Shown here: positions 1-9,081 of the stretch, piece by piece
How the letters are laid out: every line of letters begins with the position of its first letter
How positions within the stretch are numbered: the stretch's first letter is position 1
Source: Sphingomonas caeni
GTDB lineage: Bacteria; Pseudomonadota; Alphaproteobacteria; Sphingomonadales; Sphingomonadaceae
Reading direction: 5' to 3'
Length of the DNA stretch: 64,000 nt
Assembly (NCBI RefSeq): GCF_026013415.1
Contig: NZ_JAPDOK010000004.1
Coordinates: 288,573-352,572 of the forward strand
The notes under the pieces: generated by a model
Databases searched by the model: none
What the model saw: only the letters and a program-made list of their open reading frames with translations
What the model was told of the DNA's origin: nothing
Made by a program: the position numbers and the translations under genes

Positions 1-158
1 TCGGCCTGGGCGCCGTCGAACTCGTCGCGCTCCGAAACCGCGTCGTGCGGCACATCCCATTTGAGCAGATCGACGAACACGCGCTTGCGGTCCGCGAACA
101 TCGACGCGATCAGCCGCTCATGGGCTGGATGATCAAGGCCTTGCACCGCGTGGAGCAT
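1..158 (-). CDS. luxI: Acyl-homoserine-lactone synthase (LuxI family), N-terminal part
   Basis: This gene would make the acyl-homoserine lactone signal sensed by the LuxR protein encoded just upstream. Only the first 52 codons are present; the gene runs off the left edge. The visible protein begins MLHAVQGLDHPAHERL and continues with ADRKRVFVDLLKWDVP and a SERDEFD segment. This matches the N-terminal arginine and the R-x-x-x-F-x-x-x-x-x-W / ExDxFD pattern typical of sphingomonad LuxI proteins. The ATG (156-158) has a strong ribosome binding site, AGGGAGG, a few bases upstream. It is co-oriented with luxR, with about 175 bp between them that contains a candidate lux box. Because the gene is cut, the catalytic core and acyl specificity cannot be judged. 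The family call is fairly sure. Confidence 0.8.
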   Translation of the reverse strand, partial: MLHAVQGLDHPAHERLIASMFADRKRVFVDLLKWDVPHDAVSERDEFDGAQA

Positions 159-215
159 GCGTCCCTCCCTCTTGCTGGGTCGGGTTTCACCATGCGCGCG
201 GGGGCGAGTCCTGGC

Positions 216-237
216 ACCCCGCCATTACAGGGGGGAT
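216..237. promoter_or_regulatory. Candidate lux box (LuxR operator) upstream of luxI
   Basis: A 22-bp imperfect palindrome, ACCCCGCCAT / TACAGGGGGGAT, lies about 58 bp upstream of the luxI start. The size and position fit a lux box, where LuxR bound to its signal would activate luxI. The symmetry is only partial (about six or seven of ten positions match) and GC-rich DNA makes such matches common, so this is a suggestion, not a firm call. Confidence 0.35.
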
Positions 238-333
238 TTTGGGAAAATCGGGATGTTTTCGGGTTTTAGCAGCGCGAAAAAGGGTGTGGCGGCGCTCGCG
301 GCACCCTTTCATCGGCGCGCGTTGGTCGAAAGC

Positions 334-1089
334 CTATTGCATCGTTTCCGCGAGGCAAAGATGCCCGTCGAACAGCGCGCGGGTTACCATCTGCGAGCGC
401 CGCGTGACGCCGAGCGATACCTTGGCTTCGTCGATATAGCCATTGACCGTGCTCTCCTTGAGCCCGAGCACGGTGGCGATCTCCCAATCGGTCTTGCCCT
501 GGGCGACCAGCACCAGGCAGTCGCGCTGGCGCGGGCTGAGCTTGACCGGCTCGGCGCGGCGGACGATGCCGATCTGGCGCAGCCATAGCTGGCGCGCGGC
601 CTCATAGGCGAAGCTGCCCACCATATGCGCCATGGGCAGATTGTGGATGGGAAGCGGCGTGTTCGGCCCCACCGCGAAATTGCACGAGCCGGTGGCTTCG
701 CCCGGGATGTTGGCGGGGACGGTGAAGCCGTCGGCGATGCCCTCGCGCCGGCCGCATTCGAGCACGCGCAGCTGCGCGCGCGTGAGCGGCACCATCCGGG
801 GAATCTCGCTCCACTGAAAGCCGAGCGCGGTGCGGCGGGCGGCGCGGATCACCGGATCGAAGCGGTTGAAATTCTCGGCGAAGAAAACCTCGAGCCAGCC
901 CATCGGATAGTTGGAGATCGCCAGCGCCTGGGCCTTTTGCCAGTCCCAGTCGCGGACGTGTTGGAACAGCGAATAGGTCTCGAAGCCCATTTCCACCGTC
1001 ACCGCCTCCATCAGGCGACGCAGGTCATCGGCCGTCGCACTGGCGCGCGCCTGTTCGATGAAGGCGTGGACGTCTTCCAAACGGGGCAC
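334..1089 (-). CDS. luxR: LuxR-family quorum-sensing regulator
   Basis: This is an autoinducer-responsive transcription factor of about 251 residues. The N-terminal half carries the autoinducer-binding domain. Residues matching TraR W57, D70, P71 and W85 are present as W65, D78, P79 and W93, while the position matching Y61 is Phe (F69). The C-terminal 60 residues form a LuxR-type helix-turn-helix beginning KLSPRQRDCLVLVAQGKTDW. The GTG at 1087-1089 is chosen because AGGGG lies about ten bases before it. A longer reading from a TTG at 1152 adds 21 residues that do not look like the family. It lies upstream of and in the same direction as luxI, so the pair probably forms a positive-feedback circuit. 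Confidence 0.85.
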   Translation of the reverse strand: MPRLEDVHAFIEQARASATADDLRRLMEAVTVEMGFETYSLFQHVRDWDWQKAQALAISNYPMGWLEVFFAENFNRFDPVIRAARRTALGFQWSEIPRMVPLTRAQLRVLECGRREGIADGFTVPANIPGEATGSCNFAVGPNTPLPIHNLPMAHMVGSFAYEAARQLWLRQIGIVRRAEPVKLSPRQRDCLVLVAQGKTDWEIATVLGLKESTVNGYIDEAKVSLGVTRRSQMVTRALFDGHLCLAETMQ

Positions 1090-1397
1090 GTGCGCAGTTC
1101 CCCTGTTGCGATCCCGTGGCCAAGAATAGGCGATAGTGTTGCTATTGATCAAGCGGAACCAACATTTGCTGCAGCTTTTGCTGTCCCGATCCGAAACTAC
1201 CCTGTTTTCCGTATCTTGGGTGAAGGCGTGGATTGCCCCATTTTGGGTATTTTTCCCTCTTCCGCCATTTTGGATGATTCTTTAATAAGACTCCAAATCC
1301 CCAGCGGGAAAACCCTGCGGGTCGCGGGCCAGGCTATTTCGGTAGCCTGGCCCTTTTACATGGATTTCCTCAATTCGATTCGATCAAGAAACGAAAA
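1090..1397. other. Intergenic region between luxR and hppA
   Basis: No convincing protein gene is seen here. The part next to luxR should carry its promoter, and it is richer in A and T than the flanking genes (several T-runs at 1240-1260 and a TTTAATAA at about 1281). The right part holds a strong hairpin described separately. Confidence 0.5.
1326..1357 (+). terminator. Strong rightward intrinsic terminator with no obvious upstream gene
   Basis: A perfect 11-bp stem (GGGCCAGGCTA at 1326-1336 with TAGCCTGGCCC at 1343-1353) closes a six-base loop and is followed by TTTT. The T-run is on the + strand side, so the terminator serves rightward transcription, yet both neighbouring genes are on the - strand. 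It could end a short untranslated RNA that starts near 1280, or block antisense transcription into hppA. Confidence 0.65.
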
Positions 1398-1429
1398 CGC
1401 CGCCGTCCCGCGGGTGCGGAACGGCGGCG
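1398..1429 (-). terminator. Intrinsic terminator of hppA
   Basis: A 9-bp stem, CGCCGCCGT at 1398-1406 with ACGGCGGCG at 1421-1429, lies 28 bp after the hppA stop. On the - strand it is followed by TTTTCGTTTC. This is a typical rho-independent terminator for leftward transcription. Confidence 0.75.
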
Positions 1430-1457
1430 CTTGCGTCGCCCAAGACCGACTCGGGGA

Positions 1458-3650
1458 TCAGCCCACGGCTTGCGCCGCCAGCGCGGCGAGCAGCAGCAGC
1501 GCCACGATATTGGTGATCTTGATCATCGGGTTCACGGCCGGGCCCGCGGTGTCCTTGTAGGGATCGCCCACCGTATCGCCGGTCACGGCGGCCTTATGGG
1601 CTTCGCTGCCCTTGCCGCCGTAATTGCCGTCCTCGATATATTTCTTGGCATTGTCCCACGCGCCGCCGCCCGAGGTCATCGAGATGGCGACGAACAGGCC
1701 GGAGACGATCACGCCGAGCAGCATCGCGCCGAGCGCCGCGAAGCCTTCCGATTTGCCGGCGACGGCGGCGATCAGGAAATAGACTGCGACCGGGCTGACG
1801 ACCGGGAGCAGCGAGGGTATGATCATCTCCTTGATCGCCGCCTTGGTGACGATGTCCACGGTACGGGCATAGTTGGGGCGGCTGGTGCCCGCCATGATGC
1901 CCGGATTCTCCTTGAACTGGGTGCGGACGTCCTCGACGACCGAACCCGCCGCACGGCCCACCGCGGTCATGCCGAACGCGCCGAACAGATAGGGCAGCAG
2001 CGCGCCCAGCAGCAGCCCGACGATGATGTACGGATTGCTGAGCGAGAAGTTGACCGGGCCGGTCAGCCCGAGCTGGGTCTGATAGTGCTCGAGATCGGTG
2101 GTGTAGGCGCCGAACAGCACCAGCGCGGCGAGCGCGGCCGAGCCGATCGCATAGCCCTTGGTCACCGCCTTGGTGGTGTTGCCGACCGCGTCGAGCGCGT
2201 CGGTGCGGTGGCGGACCTCGTCGTCAAGGCCGGCCATTTCGGCAATGCCGCCGGCATTGTCGGTGACCGGGCCATAGGCGTCGAGCGCCACCACCATGCC
2301 CGCGAGCGCGAGCAGCGAGGTGGCGGCGAACGCCACGCCGATGATCCCGGCGAGCTGATAGGTCGCGATCACCGCGACGACGATCACGAGGGTCGGCAGC
2401 GCGGTCGATTCGAGGCTGATCGCGAGGCCCTGGATGACGTTGGTGCCATGGCCGGTCTCCGAAGCCTTGGCGATCGACCTGACCGGGCGATAGTTGGTGC
2501 CGGTGTAATATTCGGTGATCCACACCAGCAGGCCGGTCACCGCGAGGCCGATCAGCATGCAGTAGAACAGGCTCATGGCGGTATAGCCGGCGGTGAGCGC
2601 GTCGGCGGTACCCGCGACGAACTCGGCGTCGGTCGCGATCTCGCCGATCTTCACCGCACCGAGATCGCCGAAGAACTGGCCGGTGAGCACGTAGCTGGTG
2701 GCGACATAGATGGCCGGGACCGAGAGGATCGCGGTGGTCCAGAAGCCCTTGTAGAGCGCCCCCATGATCGACTGGCTGGAGCCGAGACGGACCATATAGG
2801 TGCCGATGATCGAGGTGATGATGCACACGCCGCCGACGATCAGCGGGAGCGACATCAGCTTGAGCAGCATCTCGCCGCCCACGCCGTTGAGCAGCAGCGC
2901 GATCGAGACCATGGTGAGGCCGAGCGTGACGACATAGGTCTCGAACAGATCGGCGGCCATGCCCGCGCAGTCGCCGACATTGTCGCCGACATTGTCGGCG
3001 ATCACGGCGGGGTTGCGGGGATCGTCCTCGGGGATGCCGGCTTCGACCTTGCCGACCAGATCGGCGCCGACATCGGCGGCCTTGGTGAAGATGCCGCCGC
3101 CCAGACGCGCGAAGATCGAGATCAGCGAGGCGCCGAAGGCGAGCGCGGTGAGCGCGGCGATGATCTGCCGGCGGCCTTCCTCATCGGCGAGATCGAGCCC
3201 GCTGACCGAGAGCAGATACCAGAAGATGCCGGCGATCGAGAGCAGGCCGAGGCCCGCGACGAGCATGCCGGTGATCGCGCCCGAGCGGAAGGCGAGCGTC
3301 AGGCCGCCCTGCAGCGAGGTGCGTGCGGCCTCCGCGGTGCGGACATTTGCGCGCACCGAAATGTGCATGCCGACGAAACCGGCGACGCCCGAAAGCACGG
3401 CGCCGATCAGGAAGCAGATCGTCGACGCGGTCCCGAGCGTGAAGAACAGGATGACCGCGACGATCGCGCCGACAATGGCGATGGTGCGGTATTGCCGGGC
3501 GAGATAGGCCATCGCGCCTTCCTGGATGGCGGCGGCGATGTCCTGCATCTTTTCGTTGCCGGCGGGTGCCTTGAGCACCTGCATCGAGGTGAAGATGCCA
3601 TAGAGTACGGCGATCACGCCGCACGCAAGGGCGATGTAGACGATTTCCAT
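1458..3650 (-). CDS. hppA: Membrane-bound proton-translocating pyrophosphatase
   Basis: The enzyme hydrolyses pyrophosphate in the cytoplasm and uses the energy to pump protons across the inner membrane. The protein has 730 residues and about 16 hydrophobic segments, the usual size. The substrate-binding loop is clear: [13 protein letters not shown] near residue 193, [12 protein letters not shown] near 219, and [15 protein letters not shown] near the C-terminus. The segment NTTKAVTKG (residues 491-499) has Lys where potassium-dependent enzymes carry Ala, and Thr three positions later. That marks the potassium-independent, proton-pumping class. It stands alone, with its own terminator, and follows thiL after a 120-bp gap that probably carries its promoter. 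Confidence 0.95.
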   Translation of the reverse strand: MEIVYIALACGVIAVLYGIFTSMQVLKAPAGNEKMQDIAAAIQEGAMAYLARQYRTIAIVGAIVAVILFFTLGTASTICFLIGAVLSGVAGFVGMHISVRANVRTAEAARTSLQGGLTLAFRSGAITGMLVAGLGLLSIAGIFWYLLSVSGLDLADEEGRRQIIAALTALAFGASLISIFARLGGGIFTKAADVGADLVGKVEAGIPEDDPRNPAVIADNVGDNVGDCAGMAADLFETYVVTLGLTMVSIALLLNGVGGEMLLKLMSLPLIVGGVCIITSIIGTYMVRLGSSQSIMGALYKGFWTTAILSVPAIYVATSYVLTGQFFGDLGAVKIGEIATDAEFVAGTADALTAGYTAMSLFYCMLIGLAVTGLLVWITEYYTGTNYRPVRSIAKASETGHGTNVIQGLAISLESTALPTLVIVVAVIATYQLAGIIGVAFAATSLLALAGMVVALDAYGPVTDNAGGIAEMAGLDDEVRHRTDALDAVGNTTKAVTKGYAIGSAALAALVLFGAYTTDLEHYQTQLGLTGPVNFSLSNPYIIVGLLLGALLPYLFGAFGMTAVGRAAGSVVEDVRTQFKENPGIMAGTSRPNYARTVDIVTKAAIKEMIIPSLLPVVSPVAVYFLIAAVAGKSEGFAALGAMLLGVIVSGLFVAISMTSGGGAWDNAKKYIEDGNYGGKGSEAHKAAVTGDTVGDPYKDTAGPAVNPMIKITNIVALLLLAALAAQAVG

Positions 3651-3770
3651 CTGGTTGAAGTCCTTCCCCTGAACCTTATTGCGGGCCTCACGCCAGGACA
3701 GGCGGATTCCCGATCAAGGGGGACCCTATAAAGACGCGACCGCTGAGCGCAAGCTGCGGCGAAACCGCGA

Positions 3771-4658
3771 CTATCGTGCGTGGAGATAGCCGAGCCGGGC
3801 CGGAAGCGGCACCGGTAGGCCCTTGTCGGTGAGGCTGAGCCCGCTGCCGGGCATGAAGCCGCCGATCCGCGTCGCGGGCACCGGCGGCTCGAAATCCGCG
3901 GGTGCGGCGAAGAGCAGTTCGTAATCGTCGCCGGCGGTCGCGGCCGCGAGCGGATCGCTCAGATGCGGCGAGAGCGGAACCAAAGCGAGGTCGATCTCCA
4001 CCGCCAGCCCGCTCGCCTGCGCCATCCGCGAGGCATCGATCAGCAGTCCGTCGGACACGTCCATCATCGCATGGACATGAGGCGCGAGCGCGCGGCCCTC
4101 GGCAAGGCGCGGGGTGGGGCGCAGATAGCGTTCGAGCAGGATGGCCGGCCCCTCGGCCCCCCGCGCGATCGCGAGCCCCGCGCCCGCATCGCCGATCGTA
4201 CCGGTCACCCACAGCGCGTCGCCCGGCTCCGCGCCGGACCGCGACGGCACCGGCACATGGGTGGCGCGGCCGAGCGCGGTGCACGAGAAAACCTCGCCCG
4301 CCCCGTCGAGCGGCGCGATCGTGTCCCCGCCGAGCAGCGGGGTATCGAAATGCGAAAGCGCGACATGCAGCCCGGTCACGAAGGCCTTGGCCGATCGCGC
4401 CAGGCTCGCCCCGATCAGCACCCCCACCGGCTCGGCCCCCTTGGCGGCGAGATCGGAGAGGTTCACCGCGACCAGCTTCCACGCGACATCGGCGCGGTCG
4501 TCGCCCCCGCGGAAATGCACATCCTCCGCGATCATGTCATGCGTGAGGATCAGGCATTCGTCCCCGAACGGCAGCACCGCCGCATCGTCGAGCAGGCCCC
4601 GCGCGCCCAGATGGAGCGGGAGCGCGCGGAGCGCCGCGATGAATTCGGCCTCGTTCAT
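3771..4658 (-). CDS. thiL: Thiamine-monophosphate kinase
   Basis: ThiL phosphorylates thiamine monophosphate to thiamine diphosphate, the last step of vitamin B1 cofactor synthesis. The 295-residue protein has the family order: an N-terminal LLDDAAVLPFG segment, LTHDMIAEDVHF, KLVAVNLSDLAAKGAEP, LLGGDTI, and MDVSDGLLIDA followed by AGDDYELLF near the C-terminus. The ATG at 4656-4658 is preceded by GGGAGGAA. An upstream in-frame extension to 5030 reads through repeat DNA and is not coding. The ribosome binding site lies in the end of the dispersed repeat at 4662-4824. In many bacteria thiL is linked to nusB, as here; the two are separated by the lipoprotein gene and two repeat elements. Confidence 0.93.
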   Translation of the reverse strand: MNEAEFIAALRALPLHLGARGLLDDAAVLPFGDECLILTHDMIAEDVHFRGGDDRADVAWKLVAVNLSDLAAKGAEPVGVLIGASLARSAKAFVTGLHVALSHFDTPLLGGDTIAPLDGAGEVFSCTALGRATHVPVPSRSGAEPGDALWVTGTIGDAGAGLAIARGAEGPAILLERYLRPTPRLAEGRALAPHVHAMMDVSDGLLIDASRMAQASGLAVEIDLALVPLSPHLSDPLAAATAGDDYELLFAAPADFEPPVPATRIGGFMPGSGLSLTDKGLPVPLPARLGYLHAR

Positions 4659-4661
4659 GAT

Positions 4662-4824
4662 ATTCCTCCCTCGCAGGGCACCTGCGGGGGAGGGGGACCG
4701 CCGCGAAGCGGTGGTGGAGGGGGTTTCACCATTTGCCTTGGGGCGTGCCGGTGACGGTGAGCCCCCTCCGTCACCCGCCTTCGGCGGGCGCCACCTCCCC
4801 CGCTCTGCGAGCGGGGGAGGAATA
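4662..4824. repeat. Dispersed hairpin-ended repeat, copy A
   Basis: One of five related elements in the window. It begins ATTCCTCCCTCGCAGGG and ends GCGGGGGAGGAAT, so the ends are inverted repeats. Each end forms a small CCTCCCC...GGGGAGG hairpin. Internally it contains GACCGCCGCGAAGCGGTGG and CCCTCCGTCACCCGCC-type segments found in the other copies. It lies between the lipoprotein gene and thiL, and its left end supplies the thiL ribosome binding site. Confidence 0.8.
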
Positions 4825-4846
4825 AGAAAGGAGCCGCCTCGTTCAC

Positions 4847-5120
4847 TTAGGGCCTGTACCCATAAGCCGCGTGTGCCGTGATCGCCCGGAGAGGGGCGCT
4901 GGCAAGGAAGGTCGCGCAGTCGCCTGCCGGTGCCAGGCGCAAGCGGCCTGACGCAGTCCAGCGCCCCTCTCCGGGCGACCCCTTCGGGGCGGGCGTCTTT
5001 TGGCGCACAGCGGCGTCGCGCGTCGATCACGATGGATACCCATCGCTCTCTCCTTGCTCCTACCTGTGCGCCAAAATACGCTCCGTCCCGGCATACGCGG
5101 CTTATGGGTACAGGCCCTAA
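4847..5120. mobile_element. 274-bp element with nested inverted repeats (MITE-like)
   Basis: The ends are a 31-bp terminal inverted repeat (4847-4877 and 5090-5120) with one mismatch, beginning TTAGGGCCTGTACCCATAAG. Inside lie two more inverted pairs: a 21-bp perfect pair (4882-4902 with 4958-4978, core CCGGAGAGGGGCGCTGG) and a 12-bp pair (TTTTGGCGCACA at 4998-5009 with 5065-5076). No plausible protein is encoded. It sits at the 3' end of the lipoprotein gene, whose TAG stop lies in the terminal repeat. It looks like a non-autonomous transposable element or a highly structured RNA-encoding module. Confidence 0.75.
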
Positions 5121-5311
5121 TCATTATCGACATCGGCATTGTCGCCGACCGCTTCGTTCTCGATCGCTTTCGCCTGATCCGCCTGCTCATTCTCGAGCTG
5201 GTCCTCGACCACGCTCTCATTGGGCTGCGCGTCGTTGGCGGCGGGTTCGGGGGGAGGGGCCTGGCATCCGGCGAGCGTGAGGACGGCCAGTCCGGTGATC
5301 AGCAAGCGCAT
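5117..5311 (-). CDS. Small acidic lipoprotein of unknown function
   Basis: This 64-residue protein starts MRLLITGLAVLTLAGC, a short lipoprotein signal with lipobox LAGC and the acylated Cys at position 16. The mature part is short, rich in Asp, Glu, Asn and Ala, and probably unstructured; it contains no known domain. GGAAAGG lies just before the ATG. The gene starts 16 bp after nusB and is likely co-transcribed with it. Its stop codon is inside the terminal repeat of the adjacent 274-bp element, so the original C-terminus may have been altered by insertion. Small lipoproteins at this place are common in sphingomonads, but I do not know a function. Confidence 0.7.
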   Translation of the reverse strand: MRLLITGLAVLTLAGCQAPPPEPAANDAQPNESVVEDQLENEQADQAKAIENEAVGDNADVDND

Positions 5312-5327
5312 CCTTTCCCCTTTCCAA

Positions 5328-5789
5328 TCAGGCGCGTACTTCCTTCGCTACCGCATCGAGCAGCCCGTTGACGAAGCCTTTTTCGCGGCGGTCGTAAAAG
5401 GCGTCGGCGACGTCGAGATATTCGCTGATCGCGGCACCCGTGGGAATATCGGCGCGCGCGAGCAGCTCATAGGTGCCCGCGCGCAAGATCTGGCGCATCG
5501 GCTTGTCGAGCCGATCCATGCTCCAGTCGGACGATAGCTTCGAGGCGATGATCCGGTCGATCTCGCCGCGGCGCGCATCGACGCCCTTGACGATATCGTC
5601 GAAGAAATCGGCGTCGGCTTGCGTATATTCGACACCCTCGATCGTCGCGCCCAGCCGGTGCTGGTGGAATTCGTGGAGCAATTGCGGGATCGGCGTCCCC
5701 TCCATCTCGCGCTGATAGAGCGCCTGCACGGCGGCAAGCCGCGCGGCGGAGCGGGCCTTGGAACGGGTCTTGGCTTTGGGGCTGGGCAT
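5328..5789 (-). CDS. nusB: Transcription antitermination factor NusB
   Basis: NusB binds boxA RNA with NusE (S10) and supports antitermination in ribosomal RNA operons. The 153-residue protein shows the family pattern: RSAARLAAVQALYQREM near the start, then DADFFDDIVKGVDARRGEID, WSMDRLDKPMRQILRAGTYE in the middle, and AFYDRREKGFVNGLLDAVAK at the end. The ATG at 5787-5789 gives the usual length; an in-frame extension upstream runs into repeat sequence. The lipoprotein gene follows after 16 bp and thiL further on. Confidence 0.95.
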   Translation of the reverse strand: MPSPKAKTRSKARSAARLAAVQALYQREMEGTPIPQLLHEFHQHRLGATIEGVEYTQADADFFDDIVKGVDARRGEIDRIIASKLSSDWSMDRLDKPMRQILRAGTYELLARADIPTGAAISEYLDVADAFYDRREKGFVNGLLDAVAKEVRA

Positions 5790-5844
5790 GATTCGGTGTC
5801 CCTTACTCCGTTCGGGCGCGGAGTACATCGCCGGCGTTTCTGTT

Positions 5845-5937
5845 CCGTCATCCTGAACTTGTTTCAGGATCCACGGCAAAGCGGGCGAAGACGTCGCCGG
5901 TGGAGGGGTGGATGCTGAAACACGTTCAGCATGACGG
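5845..5937. repeat. Paired-hairpin repeat upstream of nusB
   Basis: The outer ends are inverted (CCGTCAT at 5845 and ATGACGG ending 5937). Each end contains its own small hairpin: TCCTGAAC-ttg-TTTCAGGA on the left and GCTGAAACACGTTCAGC on the right. This resembles a REP/BIME-like palindromic unit. It separates nusB from hisD. Confidence 0.65.
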
Positions 5938-5960
5938 CATTTGAGTTTGATGGCGCCGGG

Positions 5961-7250
5961 TCAGGTGTTCAAACGGATCGCGACCGACCTGGCATGCGCC
6001 GGCAGCCCCTCGGCCTCGGCGAGCGCGACCGCGGCAGGGCCGATCGCGGCGAGGCCGGCGGCGTCCATGCCGAGAAACGAGGTGCGTTTCATATAGTCGA
6101 GCACCGACAGGCCCGAGGCGAAACGCGCGCGGCGGCCGGTGGGGAGGACGTGGTTGGGGCCCGCGACATAGTCGCCGATCGCCTCGGGGGTATGGCGGCC
6201 GAGGAACACCGAGCCGGCATGGTGGACGCGCTCGAACAGCGATTCGGCGTCGTCGCAGGCCAGCTCGAGATGCTCGGGTGCGAGGCGGTCGATGAGGGGA
6301 AGTGCCTCGGCAAGCGTCTCCACGACGATGATCGCGCCATTGGCGTCCCAGCTGGCGCGGGCGGTGGCTTCGGTCGCGAGTTCGCCGATCTGGCGGTCGA
6401 CCACCGCCGCCACTCGGTCCGCGAAGGCCGCATCGTCGGTGAACAGGATCGACTGGCTGGTCGGGTCGTGCTCGGCCTGGCTGAGCAGGTCGGCGGCGAT
6501 CCATTCGGGGTCGTTGTTCGCGTCCGCCACCACGACGATCTCGCTCGGCCCCGCGACCATGTCGATGCCCACCACGCCATAAAGCTGGCGCTTGGCTTCG
6601 GCGACCCAGGCATTGCCGGGGCCGGTGACGACATCGACGGGCACGATGCTCGCGGTGCCATAGGCGAGCGCGGCGATCGCCTGCGCGCCGCCGATCCGCC
6701 ACACCTCGTCCACCCCCGCGATATGCGCCGCGGCGAGGACGAGCGGGTTGACTTCGCCATTGGGGGTCGGCGTGACCATCACCAGCCGGCCCACCCCCGC
6801 GGCCCTGGCGGGGAGCGCGTTCATGAGCACCGAACTGGGATAGGCCGCGCGGCCGCCGGGGACATAAATTCCCGCCGCATCGACCGGGCGCCAGCGCGCG
6901 CCGAGGCGGATGCCCTGGGCGTCGATGCTGTCGCTGTCCTCGGGCTTCTGCTTGATATGATAGGCGGCGATGCGTTCGGCGGCGAGTTCGAGCGCGTCGC
7001 GAAGGCGCGGTTCGAGCCCTTCCCATGCCGCGAGGCAATCGGCGCGGTCGATCCGCCAGCCGGTCGCGTCGAGGTCGTGCTTGTCGAAAAGCTTGGTCAG
7101 CTCGCGGATCGCGGTGTCGCCTTCGTCGCGGACGCGCTTGATGATGTGGGTGACATTCTTCGCCACATCGTCATCGGCCTCGCGCCGGGCGTTGACCAAG
7201 GCGGTGAAGGCGGCGTCGAAATCCGCGTCCGTCGTCGAAAGGCGGATCAT
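5961..7250 (-). CDS. hisD: Histidinol dehydrogenase
   Basis: HisD oxidises L-histidinol to L-histidine in two NAD-dependent steps, the last reactions of histidine synthesis. The 429-residue protein has the expected length. Visible motifs are [57 protein letters not shown], the zinc-site segment [13 protein letters not shown], and APEHLELAC with the catalytic Glu-His pair. The ATG at 7248-7250 overlaps the hisG stop by four bases (ATGA), so the two are translationally coupled. The start is set by this overlap and by homologous length. Confidence 0.96.
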   Translation of the reverse strand: MIRLSTTDADFDAAFTALVNARREADDDVAKNVTHIIKRVRDEGDTAIRELTKLFDKHDLDATGWRIDRADCLAAWEGLEPRLRDALELAAERIAAYHIKQKPEDSDSIDAQGIRLGARWRPVDAAGIYVPGGRAAYPSSVLMNALPARAAGVGRLVMVTPTPNGEVNPLVLAAAHIAGVDEVWRIGGAQAIAALAYGTASIVPVDVVTGPGNAWVAEAKRQLYGVVGIDMVAGPSEIVVVADANNDPEWIAADLLSQAEHDPTSQSILFTDDAAFADRVAAVVDRQIGELATEATARASWDANGAIIVVETLAEALPLIDRLAPEHLELACDDAESLFERVHHAGSVFLGRHTPEAIGDYVAGPNHVLPTGRRARFASGLSVLDYMKRTSFLGMDAAGLAAIGPAAVALAEAEGLPAHARSVAIRLNT

Positions 7251-7897
7251 GCGACGGCCTTGCGGAAGGCGTCGACCAGCGGGACGACCTCGGCCGCGCG
7301 CGTCTTGAACGCCGCGCGGTTGACGATCAGGCGCGAGGTGACCTCGGCGATCACCTCGACCTCGACCAGCCCATTTTCCTTGAGCGTCCGGCCCGAGGAG
7401 ACGAGGTCGACGATCCGCGGCGCCAGCCCCAGCACCGGCGCCAGCTCCATCGCGCCGTTGAGCTTGATGCACTCCGCCTGCACCCCGCGCCGCTCGAAAT
7501 GGGCGCGGGTGACGTGCGGATATTTGGTGGCGATGCGGACATGGCTCCAGCCGCGCGGATCGTCCTTCTCGGCCATGTCGGCGGGCTCGGCGACCGACAG
7601 GCGGCAATGGCCGATGCCGAGATCGACGGGGGCGTAGAGCTCCGAATAGGCGAACTCGGCGAGCACGTCGGATCCGACGATGCCGAGCTGCGCGGCGCCA
7701 TGCGCGACGAAGGTGGCGACGTCGAACGCGCGGACGCGGATCAGGTCGATCGCGGGGCTGTTGGTCCTGAAGCGGAGCGCGCGGCTGCCCTCGTCGGCGA
7801 AGGCCGGTTCGGGGATGATTCCCACATGCGCGAGCACGGGCAGGCATTCTTCGAGAATGCGCCCCTTTGGCACGGCGAGGATCAGCGGCTCCGGCAT
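7247..7897 (-). CDS. hisG: ATP phosphoribosyltransferase, short form
   Basis: HisG joins ATP and PRPP in the committed step of histidine synthesis. At 216 residues it is the short form, lacking the C-terminal regulatory domain. Short-form enzymes need the regulatory subunit HisZ; no hisZ is seen in this window. The N-terminus [17 protein letters not shown], the [13 protein letters not shown] segment ([13 protein letters not shown]) and the PRPP site [13 protein letters not shown] are clear. The ATG at 7895-7897 starts the conserved protein; an in-frame upstream extension into the divergent promoter is not supported. It forms an operon with hisD. Confidence 0.95.
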   Translation of the reverse strand: MPEPLILAVPKGRILEECLPVLAHVGIIPEPAFADEGSRALRFRTNSPAIDLIRVRAFDVATFVAHGAAQLGIVGSDVLAEFAYSELYAPVDLGIGHCRLSVAEPADMAEKDDPRGWSHVRIATKYPHVTRAHFERRGVQAECIKLNGAMELAPVLGLAPRIVDLVSSGRTLKENGLVEVEVIAEVTSRLIVNRAAFKTRAAEVVPLVDAFRKAVA

Positions 7898-7961
7898 GGC
7901 GAGCGGGGCTTTACTTGGGGGGTGCCTCGGGCGCAACAGACCGGCGCGGAGGTTATTCTGT

Positions 7962-9047
7962 ATGGCCAGTGAGGAAAATAATCGCGGGGCGTTTCGCATC
8001 CAGGAATTCTACTGCCGCAAGATGGACGCGCCGATCTATGCCGACATCTGCGCCGCGATCGCCGACGGGCTGACCCGCGAGAGCCGGACGGGCGCGCGGG
8101 TGCTCGACTGGGACGGCGAGCCGACGCGCGATGCGCTGCCGCTGCGGCTGATCGGCGGGCTGCACGCGCTCGTGCGAGCCGGGGCGGATACCGAGCTGGC
8201 CTCGGTCTTTGCGGGCAATGTTTCGGCGGAGGCGCTCAACCGGGTGCTGGTCCGCCACGACGCGGCTTTGCTGCCCTGGCTCGTCGGGCCGCCCCAGACC
8301 AACGAGCCGGGCCGTTCGGGCGCGCTGATCGTCGGGCTGCTCGAAATCGCGCGGCGGCACGGGCCCAGGATCGAGATCATCGAGATCGGATCGAGCGGCG
8401 GGCTCAACCTGCTGATCGGCCGCTACCGCTTCGATCTGGGCGGGGCGATGCTGGGGCCGGAGGAGTCGCCGGTGAAGATCGCGCCCGAATGGCGCGGCAA
8501 TACGCCTGCGATCCCGACCATCGAGATCGTCTCCGCGCGCGGCTGCGACATCCAGCCGCTCGACGTCACCGATCCCGCGGTGGAGGCGCGGCTGGCGGCC
8601 TATGTCTGGGCGGAAAAGCCCGAGCGGCTGGCGCGGCTCGAAAACGCGATCGGGATGATCCGCGAGCGCGGCATCGATCTCGTCGCGTCGGACGCCGCGC
8701 CCTGGGTCGAGGCCCGCCTCGCCGAGCCGCAGGAGGCCGGGGTGACGCGGGTGCTGATGCATTCGGTCGTCTGGCAATATCTGCCCGACGAGTCGCAGCA
8801 GCGCATCCGCGCCGCGATGGCCGAAGCGGGCGAACGCGCCACTGCCGAACGCCCGCTCGCCTGGGTGACGATGGAGCCCGACCGGGCGCTGGGCGAGCAG
8901 GTGATCAGCGTGAAGAGCTGGCCGGGGCATGGCGAATGGGACGTGGTCGCGACGGCGCATGCGCACGCCGCCTGGGTCCAGCCCGGCGGGCGGAGCGAGG
9001 GGGAGGAGGGCGTATACCTCGACGCGGCGGCGCGCGTGACCGTCTGA
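7962..9047 (+). CDS. DUF2332 family protein
   Basis: A 361-residue cytoplasmic protein matching the DUF2332 family, which is widespread but uncharacterised. Its layout suggests a SAM-dependent methyltransferase-like fold: [14 protein letters not shown] around residue 140 resembles a nucleotide-binding glycine loop, and [14 protein letters not shown] lies further on. GGAGG lies nine bases before the ATG. It is transcribed divergently from hisG with 64 bp between starts, and ends facing the hydrolase gene at 9082. The function is unknown; the methyltransferase-like reading is an inference from the glycine motif. Confidence 0.8.
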   Translation: MASEENNRGAFRIQEFYCRKMDAPIYADICAAIADGLTRESRTGARVLDWDGEPTRDALPLRLIGGLHALVRAGADTELASVFAGNVSAEALNRVLVRHDAALLPWLVGPPQTNEPGRSGALIVGLLEIARRHGPRIEIIEIGSSGGLNLLIGRYRFDLGGAMLGPEESPVKIAPEWRGNTPAIPTIEIVSARGCDIQPLDVTDPAVEARLAAYVWAEKPERLARLENAIGMIRERGIDLVASDAAPWVEARLAEPQEAGVTRVLMHSVVWQYLPDESQQRIRAAMAEAGERATAERPLAWVTMEPDRALGEQVISVKSWPGHGEWDVVATAHAHAAWVQPGGRSEGEEGVYLDAAARVTV

Positions 9048-9081
9048 CCGTTTCAGTTCCCCTGCCCTCGCAGGGGAACAA

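Noticed and set aside
1090..1152. Longer LuxR protein from a TTG start at 1152
   Set aside because: The added 21 residues are unlike the family, and the GTG at 1089 has a good ribosome binding site.
1431..3731. Very long open frame on the + strand opposite hppA (over 700 codons)
   Set aside because: It is rich in Arg, Asp, Gly and His with no family likeness, the typical antisense shadow of a GC-rich gene. The - strand frame is a clear pyrophosphatase.
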